A stretch of DNA of 5,298 bases from Actinomycetota bacterium (GTDB taxonomy: Bacteria > Actinomycetota > Thermoleophilia > Solirubrobacterales > Solirubrobacteraceae), in NCBI GenBank assembly GCA_019348575.1, contig JAHWJE010000149.1:1-5298 (forward strand). The letters are read 5' to 3'. The notes beneath the pieces were generated by a model, which was not told the origin of the DNA, made no database searches, and saw nothing but the letters and a program-made list of their open reading frames with translations. Made by a program: the position numbers and the translations under genes. Position 1 is the stretch's first letter. Every line of letters starts with the position of its first letter. Shown here in pieces: positions 1-5,240 of the stretch.

Positions 1-699
1 ATCTCGGGGACGATCGCCCGCGCGCTCGCCCGATCAGGACACGACGTGGTGGCGATCGACGCCGACGTCAACCCGATGCTCGGCGTCTCGCTCGGGCTCG
101 GGATGGACGCCACCGAGCGCCTCGCCGGCATCCGCCAGGAGCTCAGCGACAGCCGCGCCGACGACGCGATCCACGAGCACACGATCGAAGGGCTGATCGA
201 GCGCTTCGGCGAGGACGCGCCCGACGGCGTGCGGGTCGTCGTCGCCTCCCGCGTCGACATGCCCGACCACGGCTGCCTGTGCTGCGGCGTCAGCGCCGAC
301 CGCCTGCTGCGCGAGATGGAGGCCGGCGGGCGCACGGTGCTCGGCGACCTCGAGGCCGGCATCGGCGTGCTCACGCGGATGGAGAACGGCAGCCTCGACG
401 TCGTGCTCGTCGTCGCCAACCCGGCGCCCAAGTCGATCGAGGTCGCGCGGCGTGCGGCGCAGGCCGCGGTGTCGCGCGAGATCAAGGTGCTCGTCGTCGC
501 CAATCGCGTCGCCGGCGAGCAGGATCTCGAGGCGATCCGCAGCGTGCTCGGGGAGCACGCGATGGCGATCGTGCCCGAGGACCCCGTGATCGCACGCGCC
601 GACGCCGAGGGGCTCGCGCCGATCGACCTCGACGAGGCGTCGCCCGGCGTTCGAGCGATCGTCGAGATCAGCGAGCGGCTCGTCGCGCTGCCGGTGTAG
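1..699 (+). CDS. CooC-like MinD/NifH-family ATPase, paralog D (5'-partial)
   Basis: The reading frame is open from base 1 to the TAG at 697-699, giving 232 visible residues. The first codons read ISGTIARALARSGHDVVAID, which aligns with residue 16 onward of the complete paralog at 2174-2914. About 15 residues, including the deviant Walker A loop (KGGxGKT), therefore lie outside the window. Visible family marks are IDADVNP (switch/A' region), DAPDGVR, a GCLCCG cysteine motif coded near 271-288, the Walker B-like GDLEAGIG and the base-binding VVANRV. CooC proteins are ATP-dependent dimeric maturation factors for Ni-CO dehydrogenase, and their CxC pair binds metal at the dimer interface. The cysteines here suggest a comparable cytoplasmic metal-handling role, but the client is unknown. 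About half the residues match paralog C by eye. The late PDSP motif of the other three paralogs is EASP here. It converges on the CobW-type gene with only 4 bp between their stop codons. The first in-frame start, GTG at 46, is too late to be real. Confidence 0.9.
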   Translation: MSGTIARALARSGHDVVAIDADVNPMLGVSLGLGMDATERLAGIRQELSDSRADDAIHEHTIEGLIERFGEDAPDGVRVVVASRVDMPDHGCLCCGVSADRLLREMEAGGRTVLGDLEAGIGVLTRMENGSLDVVLVVANPAPKSIEVARRAAQAAVSREIKVLVVANRVAGEQDLEAIRSVLGEHAMAIVPEDPVIARADAEGLAPIDLDEASPGVRAIVEISERLVALPV

Positions 700-703
700 G
701 CGC

Positions 704-1681
704 TCAGCCGACGACGCAGCGCTCCAGCTCGCTGCGCCAAAGCTCGCTCTCGAGGTTGCGCCCGATCACGACGATCCGGCTCGTCCGCGGCTCGTCCGGA
801 CCCCACTCGCGCCCCGGTGCCTGTTCGACGTAGGTCTGGACACCGTGCACGATCTGCCGGCGCGGCTCGCCGGCGAGCGCGACGATCGCCTTGATGCGAA
901 AGACGTCGGGCGCGTTGAGCATGAGCAGCCCGCCCAGCCAGCCCTCGAAGCCGCCTGCGTCGAGCTCGCCCGCGAGCCCGACCGCGAAGATCTCCACGTC
1001 GAGGTGATCGTGGTGGTGGTGATCGTGGGCGGCAATGCCCTCGGCGTGATCGACGTCGGGCGCGAAGGCGAAGCGATCGAGCAGCAGATCGGGGTCGAGC
1101 TCGTCGCGCGGGGCAACGATGATCTGCGCGTCCGGATTCAGCCGGCGCACTCGCGCGCGCACCTCCTCGACCGAGGCGTCCTCGGCGAGGTCGAGCTTGC
1201 TGAGCACGACGTGCGTGGCGAGCTGCAGCTGCTGGCGCGCTTCCGGGCTGCCGACGCGATCGAGCTGGTCGAGCAGGTGAACAGCGTCGACCACGGTGAC
1301 CATCGTGTCCAGGCGCAGGACGTGCGTGATGCTCGCCAGCGCGTCGACGACGGGGCCTGGATCGGCGAGCCCGCTCGTCTCGACGATGATGCGGTCCAGC
1401 TGTCCGGCGGCGCGGTGCAGACGCGTGATCGCGTCGAGCAGCTCACCCTGGCTCGTGCAGCACACGCAGCCGTCGGCGATCTCGACGACGTCGTCGCTCG
1501 AGTCGCGCAGCAGCTGCCCGTCGAGCCCGATCTCGCCGGCCTCGTTGACGACGACGCCGATCCGCTCGGCGCCCGCTCGTGCGTTGATGAGGCGGTTGAT
1601 CAGCGACGTCTTGCCGGCGCCGAGAAAGCCCGTGACGACGCTGATCGGGATCGGGCCCTGTGGGGCGAGCTGCTCTGTCAC
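704..1681 (-). CDS. COG0523/CobW-type metal-chaperone GTPase with His-rich loop
   Basis: This 325-residue protein is a G3E-class P-loop GTPase of the CobW/COG0523 family, whose members deliver Zn, Co or other metals to client proteins in the cytoplasm. Walker A is GFLGAGKT (residues 18-25). The switch region reads VNEAGEIGLD (45-54), the family CxCC metal site is CVCC (72-75), ETSGLADP follows at 101-108, and SKLD (161-164) fills the NKxD base-recognition position. A His/Asp loop, AHDHHHHDH (218-226), links the GTPase to the CobW C-terminal domain (about 229-322). Length and domain order are typical for the family. The start is GTG at 1681. It has no strong ribosome-binding site, and no better in-frame start lies upstream. 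The gene is divergent from PadR1, with the dyad at 1782-1804 between them, so PadR1 may repress it. Its metal cannot be read from sequence. Zn, Ni or Co are all possible, and the CooC-like neighbours make Ni a reasonable guess. Confidence 0.93.
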   Translation of the reverse strand: MTEQLAPQGPIPISVVTGFLGAGKTSLINRLINARAGAERIGVVVNEAGEIGLDGQLLRDSSDDVVEIADGCVCCTSQGELLDAITRLHRAAGQLDRIIVETSGLADPGPVVDALASITHVLRLDTMVTVVDAVHLLDQLDRVGSPEARQQLQLATHVVLSKLDLAEDASVEEVRARVRRLNPDAQIIVAPRDELDPDLLLDRFAFAPDVDHAEGIAAHDHHHHDHLDVEIFAVGLAGELDAGGFEGWLGGLLMLNAPDVFRIKAIVALAGEPRRQIVHGVQTYVEQAPGREWGPDEPRTSRIVVIGRNLESELWRSELERCVVG

Positions 1682-1781
1682 GGCGTCACTCGGTGCCTCT
1701 CTCGTCTGATCGATGTCCGGGCCGATCTCCTCACTTCGTCTGTGGCACCCAAGGACGGTCCGGCTTCGCGAGCAACCCCGT

Positions 1782-1804
1782 CACTATGTGATTTGATCAT
1801 AGTG
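1782..1804. promoter_or_regulatory. Operator-like dyad in the divergent CobW-type/PadR1 promoter region
   Basis: CACTATG (1782-1788) and CATAGTG (1798-1804) form a perfect 7-bp inverted repeat separated by 9 bp, in an AT-rich patch of an otherwise GC-rich 125-bp gap. It ends 2 bp before the PadR1 ATG. PadR-family repressors commonly bind dyads of the ATGT/ACAT type and control their own gene and a divergent neighbour, so autorepression by PadR1 is the simplest reading. On the minus strand the right arm also contains TATGAT (1802 to 1797), a good -10 match for the GTPase gene. No convincing -35 goes with it. If that promoter is used, the GTPase transcript would have a leader of roughly 110 nt. 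The dyad is seen directly; the bound protein is inferred. Confidence 0.7.
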
Positions 1805-1806
1805 CC

Positions 1807-2229
1807 ATGCAGAAAGAACTTCGGACGGCGTGGCTTCTACTGCTCCTCCGCGACGGCGCCGGCTATGGCTACGAGCTGCGCCGCGAGCTCGCGATCCGCG
1901 CGATCGAGCTCGATCCGGCGGTGCTGTATCGCAGCCTGCGCGAGATGGAGCGCAGCGGTTTCATCTGCTCGCGCTGGGTGAGCTCGCAGGCCGGCCCGCA
2001 GCGGCGCGTATACGACCTGACCGACGCGGGGCACGTCGAGCTGAGGCGCATGGGCGGGATGATCAGGCGCGAGCGCGACGCGCAGAACGCGTTCCTCAGG
2101 GCGCTCCGGCAGCCCAGCCCGGCCGACGCTCAGCGGCCTCCTCGACGGCCGTCCGAGCGCCGGGCCCGAGCGGTCAGGCCGGAACAGCCGCGCTCGCCAA
2201 GCGGTCGGCAAGGCCGATCAGCACCTTGA
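1807..2229 (+). CDS. PadR-family transcriptional regulator (PadR1)
   Basis: This is a 140-residue protein with a PadR winged-helix domain at about residues 5-85. Marks of the family are the Leu-rich first helix (AWLLLLLRDG), GYGYELRREL (19-28), the recognition-helix segment DPAVLYRSLREMERSGF (36-52) and the wing GPQRRVYDLTDAG (63-75). A short helix to about residue 100 follows and could serve for dimerisation. Residues 101-140 are Pro/Arg-rich and unlike a folded domain. Their last 19 codons or so overlap the 3' end of the convergent paralog C gene by 56 bp, so this tail may be an unconstrained run-on. The ATG at 1807 is 2 bp from the dyad at 1782-1804 and has no ribosome-binding site. This suggests a very short or absent leader and autoregulation. 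Likely targets are itself and the divergent metal GTPase. The ligand is unknown. Confidence 0.88.
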   Translation: MQKELRTAWLLLLLRDGAGYGYELRRELAIRAIELDPAVLYRSLREMERSGFICSRWVSSQAGPQRRVYDLTDAGHVELRRMGGMIRRERDAQNAFLRALRQPSPADAQRPPRRPSERRARAVRPEQPRSPSGRQGRSAP

Positions 2230-2914
2230 CGCCGGGCGAGTCCGGATCGACGTCGATCGCGGCGCGGCCCTCCCGGTCGGCCTGAGCGATCGCCGGATCG
2301 TCGGGCACGACGACCATCTCGCACTCGCCGACGGCCTCGCGGATGACCGCGAGATCCTCGTCGTCGCGAACCCGATTGGCGACCACGATCACGCGCCCAC
2401 CGCGCTCGTCGGCCATGTCCACCGCGCGGCGCGCGATGTTCAGCGACTTGGCGGTCGGCTGGGCGACGACGAGCACGACGTCGGCCTGGCCCTCCTGCAG
2501 CCGCATGACCGTGCCGATCCCCGCTTCGAGGTCGCCGACGATGATCTTGCCCTCGGACTCGAGCTCGAGCAGCAGGCTCTCAGGAGAAACGCCGCAGCAC
2601 GTGCAGCCCGGGTTCGCGCGCTCGATCCGCGATGCGACGACCAGCCGCACACCGTCGGGCGCATCTCGCCCGAAGCGCTCGACGAAGCCTTCGGTCGTGC
2701 GCTCGTGCTCCGTCTCGCCGGTCTCCAGTCCCTGGCGTACCGCAACGAGGAGGTCCGTCTCCTCGGGGCCGACTCCGAGCGAGACGCCCAGCATCGGATT
2801 CGTGTCGGCATCGAGCGCGAGCACGTCGTGTCCCGCGCGCGCGAGCGCGCGCGAGATCGTTCCTGAGACGGTCGTCTTGCCGACGCCACCTTTTCCTGCG
2901 ACCACGATCTTCAT
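2174..2914 (-). CDS. CooC-like MinD/NifH-family ATPase, paralog C
   Basis: This is a complete 246-residue ATPase of the CooC branch of the SIMIBI/MinD class. In order it has the deviant Walker A KGGVGKTT (residues 8-15, with signature Lys8), DADTNP (35-40), DAPDGVR (84-90), the cysteine motif GCTCCG (103-108), Walker B-like GDLEAGIG (127-134), the base-binding ANRV (179-182) and DPDSP (223-227). CooC is about this size and matures the Ni centre of CO dehydrogenase in the cytoplasm using a CxC metal site. This protein carries CxCC instead. It is the last gene of the minus-strand operon. Its ATG shares an ATGA overlap with the stop of paralog B, and no ribosome-binding site precedes it, so translational coupling is likely. 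A possible internal promoter at 2924-2952 could also express it alone. Its 3' end overlaps PadR1 by 56 bp in the opposite direction. Paralog D is its closest relative in the window. CO dehydrogenase maturation is a family-level guess, since no such enzyme is visible. Confidence 0.93.
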   Translation of the reverse strand: MKIVVAGKGGVGKTTVSGTISRALARAGHDVLALDADTNPMLGVSLGVGPEETDLLVAVRQGLETGETEHERTTEGFVERFGRDAPDGVRLVVASRIERANPGCTCCGVSPESLLLELESEGKIIVGDLEAGIGTVMRLQEGQADVVLVVAQPTAKSLNIARRAVDMADERGGRVIVVANRVRDDEDLAVIREAVGECEMVVVPDDPAIAQADREGRAAIDVDPDSPGVKVLIGLADRLASAAVPA

Positions 2915-3681
2915 ATACGGTCTATGTTACTTGCATCTAGCGCGTCCGCCAAACGCTCGATCGCATCGACGGCCGGCGAGTCGGGCGCGACGTCCAGCAG
3001 CGCGACCCCGGCCCGCTCCGCGGCGCGCACGTCGTCGTCGGCCGGCACCGTGCCCAGCAGTGGTACGCCGAGGAACTGCTCGGCGCGCTCGACGTCGGCT
3101 TCGGGTGTCACCTTGTTGACGACGAGCGAGAACTCGGCGTCCTCGCGCTGCTGCCTGGCGATCCGAACGATGCGGCGCGCGGTGAGCATCGACTGCCACG
3201 TCGGCTCCACCACAAGCAGGAAGTGGCGCGCGTACGGCGCCCAGTCGAACGCGGTCTGGCGCGGGCCGGCGGGAAGGTCGCCGAGGATCACCCAGTCCTC
3301 CAGCGATCGCACGTCCTCGAGGCGGTGGATGACCTGGTAGAAGGCGTTGTGCGAGGCCCTGTTGGGCGCCAGCCCGCGCTTGTCGGTCTTGCCGATCTGC
3401 AGCAGGCGCACGCCGTCGGGCGCATCCGTCGCGAAGCGCTGCACCGCGCGCGCAGGACCGATCCCCTTGACGAGCCGCCAGCGGCCGTTCTCGGTGCGCT
3501 CGGCTGCGGCGTTCAGCGGGACATCCTCCGGTACCTCGGCGCCGAGGCTGATCGAGAGCCCGGGCAGCGTGTCGGAGTCCAGCGCGAGGACGCGGTGTCC
3601 GCGGCGGGCGAGCAGGCGCGCGAGCGTCGCGGCCACGACCGACTTGCCCGCGCCACCCTTCCCGACGACCGCAAGTCGCAT
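2911..3681 (-). CDS. Cysteine-free CooC/MinD-like ATPase, paralog B
   Basis: This is a 256-residue P-loop ATPase related to its neighbours. It has the deviant Walker A KGGAGKSV (residues 8-15), DSDTLP (35-40), DAPDGVR (86-92), Walker B-like GDLPAGP (134-140), VVEP (157-160), the base-binding VVNKV (187-191) and PDSP (233-236). At the place where the paralogs carry CxC or CxCC it reads GKTDKRGLAP (97-106), and there is no cysteine in the whole protein. The CooC-type interface metal site is therefore absent. It may be a non-metal partner or regulator of the other ATPases, or have a separate job; this is inference. I chose the ATG at 3681 because AGGAGG lies 7 nt upstream. The upstream in-frame ATG at 3705 would add eight residues (MSTTGGGG), lacks a ribosome-binding site and would translate through this one. 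The gene starts 37 nt after PadR2 and ends in an ATGA overlap with paralog C. Confidence 0.92.
   Translation of the reverse strand: MRLAVVGKGGAGKSVVAATLARLLARRGHRVLALDSDTLPGLSISLGAEVPEDVPLNAAAERTENGRWRLVKGIGPARAVQRFATDAPDGVRLLQIGKTDKRGLAPNRASHNAFYQVIHRLEDVRSLEDWVILGDLPAGPRQTAFDWAPYARHFLLVVEPTWQSMLTARRIVRIARQQREDAEFSLVVNKVTPEADVERAEQFLGVPLLGTVPADDDVRAAERAGVALLDVAPDSPAVDAIERLADALDASNIDRI
2924..2952 (-). promoter_or_regulatory. Possible internal promoter for paralog C
   Basis: On the minus strand, TTGGCG (2952 to 2947) and TAACAT (2929 to 2924) are separated by 17 bp, giving a sigma-70-like -35/-10 pair. The -10 ends 9 nt before the ATG of paralog C at 2914, so the transcript would be near-leaderless. 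Positions 2911-2940 are about 63% A+T by count, against roughly 30% in the surroundings. The element lies inside the last codons of paralog B, so the base composition may instead reflect its C-terminal residues ASNIDRI. It is suggestive only. Confidence 0.35.
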
Positions 3682-3688
3682 CCCGCCG

Positions 3689-3694
3689 CCTCCT
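3689..3694 (-). promoter_or_regulatory. Strong ribosome-binding site deciding the paralog B start
   Basis: AGGAGG on the minus strand sits 7 nt before the ATG at 3681. It is the best Shine-Dalgarno match in the operon. It favours 3681 over the alternative ATG at 3705 and suggests that paralog B is translated independently of PadR2. Confidence 0.75.
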
Positions 3695-3718
3695 GTCGTG
3701 CTCATCGGCGGTGCAGCG

Positions 3719-4159
3719 TCAGTCGCTGCGCATGTGCGAGTGCTGCTTGCGATCCAACGCGACGAACTCGGAGTAGCGGCTGAGGAAGACGTTGAGGACC
3801 TCGTCGGTCGCCATGAGCGCCTTCGCCGCGGCGTGCAGCTCCTCCATACCCGTCCGCGTCAGCTCGTACATGCGCCGGTCGGGACCGGTCGTCGACTTCT
3901 CCCATACCGAGCGCACGAGCGCGTCGGTCTCGAGCGTGCGCAGCGCCCGGTAGAGCCGGCCCGGGTCGTCGCGGTTGAACCCGAGCGGGCGCAAGCGCTC
4001 GAGCAGGTCGTATCCGTGCGCCGGCTGCTCCCGCAGGAGCAGGAGCAGGCAGGGGCGCAGGAAGTTCTTGGGCAGGACCTGGGCGGCTGTGAGGTCAGTG
4101 GGAATGACTGCTACCGACGCGTTCGTGGAGACACTCGGCTGCGGCTTCCGGGGAATCAT
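3719..4159 (-). CDS. PadR-family transcriptional regulator (PadR2)
   Basis: Numbered from the ATG at 4159, this is a 146-residue PadR winged-helix protein. The domain runs from about residue 29: RPCLLLLLREQPAHGYDLL (35-53), the recognition helix PGRLYRALRTLETDALV (66-82) and the wing GPDRRMYELTRTG (92-104). A C-terminal helix to about residue 137 probably dimerises. It is probably a cytoplasmic DNA-binding repressor of the operon it sits in; the inverted repeat at 5241-5257 is a candidate operator. The start is uncertain. ATG 4189, GTG 4180 and ATG 4159 all lie inside the upstream gene, none has a clear ribosome-binding site, and no standard start codon occurs between 4159 and the domain. I list the shortest choice. 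It gives a 65-bp overlap and a ~28-residue N-terminal extension encoded largely within that overlap. An ATT start at 4105 would remove most of it but would be exceptional. Confidence 0.85.
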   Translation of the reverse strand: MIPRKPQPSVSTNASVAVIPTDLTAAQVLPKNFLRPCLLLLLREQPAHGYDLLERLRPLGFNRDDPGRLYRALRTLETDALVRSVWEKSTTGPDRRMYELTRTGMEELHAAAKALMATDEVLNVFLSRYSEFVALDRKQHSHMRSD

Positions 4160-4460
4160 GACACCAGCAGTCGGCGTCACACTCGCCATGCGTCGGTCGC
4201 GTGAGATCGGCCATCTCGTCGGCGAACGTGCGCTTGCCGTTCTCCATCCCGCCGGGGCTCAGCACGTACCGCCCGCCGACGTCTTCGAGCAGGCCATCCT
4301 CGACGAACCGGTCGAGGTATGCGCCGAGCACGCTGTCGGGCACTGCGAGGAAGCGGCTGAGCTCGACTGCAGTCGGCTCTGACGAGATGCCCTCGCTGTG
4401 CATCCAGTACATCGCCTGGAGCACCTCGTCGCGGACGCGGAGGACCTCAAGCTCGTCCAT
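4095..4460 (-). CDS. Small winged-helix-like protein with C-terminal Cys/His tail
   Basis: I do not recognise a named family for this 121-residue protein. Residues 1-70 look like a winged helix: a helix (LRVRDEVLQAMYWMHSEG, 7-24), then TAVELSRFLAVPDSVLGAYLDRFVEDGLL (30-58, helix-turn-helix-like) and a wing-like VGGRYVLSPGG (61-71). The tail holds every cysteine: Cys94, Cys98, Cys100 and Cys110, with His91, His101, His112, His119 and His121. The pattern is C-x3-C-x-C-H-x8-C-x-H, which could bind a metal or an iron-sulfur cluster. It lies between paralog A, which it overlaps by 14 bp, and PadR2. This suggests a metal or redox sensor, or an accessory chaperone for the ATPases; that is inference. 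ATG 4460 is preferred because GGGGAG lies 9 nt upstream. The in-frame ATG at 4466, only 3 nt from that site, would add Met-His. The possible DNA-binding role is unproven. Confidence 0.78.
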   Translation of the reverse strand: MDELEVLRVRDEVLQAMYWMHSEGISSEPTAVELSRFLAVPDSVLGAYLDRFVEDGLLEDVGGRYVLSPGGMENGKRTFADEMADLTRPTHGECDADCWCHDSPEAAAECLHERVGSSHSH

Positions 4461-5217
4461 GTGCATTCGCTCCCCAGGCAGCTGCGAGACGGCCGATCGG
4501 CGCGATCGCCGGCGAGTCGGGATTGAAGTCCAGCGGCGCCACGCCGGCGCGCTCTGCGAGCGCGAAGGTCTCGTCGAAGGGCACGAACGCCGCGATCTCG
4601 AGATCGTGGTTGTCGGCGAAGCTCTGAACGGCCTCGAGCTCGCGCTCGTCGCGGACCTTGTTGGCCACCAGCGCAACGCGCTCGAGACCGAGGTCGTTTG
4701 CGAGCGCAGCCATCCGCCGGCCGGTCTCCAGCGACTTGAAGTACGGCTCGACGACCGCGAGCATCACGTCGGCGTAGCTGGCGGTGCCGCGGGAGAGATG
4801 CTCAGGCGAGGCTTCGGTGTCGAGGATGCAGACGTCGCGATCCTCGTCGGACGCGGCTTCGATGATGCGGCGCACCGTCGCGTGCATGCTGCACAGACAG
4901 CCGGTGTCCGCATGCTGTGGGTGCGCCATCACGAGCAGTTCCACGCCGTCGGGTCCCGTCACCGAGTGCGAGGACTTGATCTCCTCGAGGGACTGCGTGA
5001 GCACCGGACCCGCCTCGGTGCGCCGCAAGAGGTTGGACGGCAACACGGGCATGTGGCTCATGCGCTCAGCGGGGATGCCGAGCGTGAGCGCGAGATTCGG
5101 GTTCGAGTCGCCGTCGATCGCCAGGACGTTGTAGCCGTCGCGAGCGAGCAACCGCGCCATGGTGCCCGAGATCGAGGTCTTTCCCGAGCCACCCTTACCA
5201 GCGATAGCGAGCTTCAT
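4447..5217 (-). CDS. CooC-like MinD/NifH-family ATPase, paralog A (CxC type)
   Basis: This 256-residue ATPase is the most CooC-like of the four paralogs. It has the deviant Walker A KGGSGKTS (residues 8-15), DGDSNPNLALTLG (35-47), GPDGVELLV (88-96), a true CxC pair in GCLCS (Cys107, Cys109), ILDTEASPEHLSRGT (131-145, matching the CooC-type D-x-E-A-x-x-E-H-L-x-R-G-T stretch), VVEPYFKSLETGRR (155-168), VANKV (184-188) and NPDSP (232-236). CooC hydrolyses ATP in the cytoplasm to mature Ni-CO dehydrogenase, with the CxC pair binding Ni or Zn at the dimer interface. That biochemistry is a reasonable expectation here, but no CODH gene is in view. It is the first gene of the five-gene minus-strand operon. 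ATG 5217 is chosen because the fold begins at once (MKLAIAGKGG) and a possible -10 lies 7 nt upstream. An upstream in-frame start at 5256 would add 13 residues unlike the family and cover the promoter. Confidence 0.93.
   Translation of the reverse strand: MKLAIAGKGGSGKTSISGTMARLLARDGYNVLAIDGDSNPNLALTLGIPAERMSHMPVLPSNLLRRTEAGPVLTQSLEEIKSSHSVTGPDGVELLVMAHPQHADTGCLCSMHATVRRIIEAASDEDRDVCILDTEASPEHLSRGTASYADVMLAVVEPYFKSLETGRRMAALANDLGLERVALVANKVRDERELEAVQSFADNHDLEIAAFVPFDETFALAERAGVAPLDFNPDSPAIAPIGRLAAAWGANAHGRA
4470..4475 (-). promoter_or_regulatory. Ribosome-binding site for the Cys/His-tail protein
   Basis: GGGGAG on the minus strand lies 9 nt before the ATG at 4460, and only 3 nt before the alternative ATG at 4466. 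The spacing favours 4460. It is embedded in the last codons of paralog A. Confidence 0.55.
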
Positions 5218-5224
5218 GGCTCCA

Positions 5225-5230
5225 ACTGTA
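5225..5230 (-). promoter_or_regulatory. Possible -10 element of the five-gene operon (leaderless)
   Basis: TACAGT on the minus strand fits the actinobacterial TANNNT -10 pattern and ends 7 nt before the ATG at 5217. This puts the expected transcription start at or beside the start codon. No good -35 is found 16-19 bp upstream (TGGCGG at 17 bp is poor), and that position falls inside the inverted repeat at 5241-5257. A GGAG only 2 nt from the ATG is too close to act as a normal ribosome-binding site, which also favours a leaderless start. Confidence 0.45.
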
Positions 5231-5240
5231 CCTAACGCGG

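Noticed and set aside
700..703. A terminator between the convergent paralog D and CobW-type genes
   Set aside because: Only 4 bp separate the stops, and I see no hairpin with a T-tract on either side.
1678..1800. A 40-codon minus-strand leader frame whose TGA overlaps the GTG start of the CobW-type gene
   Set aside because: The GTGA overlap is attractive, but the start lies inside the operator dyad, has no ribosome-binding site, and the peptide is Arg-rich with no recognisable features. An open run of this length is unremarkable here.
845..1981. Long plus-strand open frame of 378 codons opposite the CobW-type GTPase
   Set aside because: It is antisense to a gene with clear GTPase motifs, runs into PadR1, is rich in Arg, Asp, Val and Ala, and shows no domain. 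In GC-rich DNA the strand opposite a gene is often open.
2343..3119. Plus-strand open frame of 258 codons opposite paralogs C and B
   Set aside because: It crosses the boundary of two well-supported genes, is Ser/Thr/Arg-rich and has no domain.
3682..3705. Longer start for paralog B at 3705
   Set aside because: It adds only MSTTGGGG, encoded partly by the AGGAGG ribosome-binding site of the ATG at 3681, and has no ribosome-binding site of its own.
3347..4204. Plus-strand open frame of 285 codons opposite paralog B and PadR2
   Set aside because: It spans two real genes and their junction on the other strand, and its product is compositionally biased without motifs.
4201..5235. Plus-strand open frame of 344 codons opposite paralog A and the Cys/His-tail gene
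   Set aside because: It is a shadow of the minus-strand operon, with low-complexity Arg/Ser-rich sequence and no recognisable motif.
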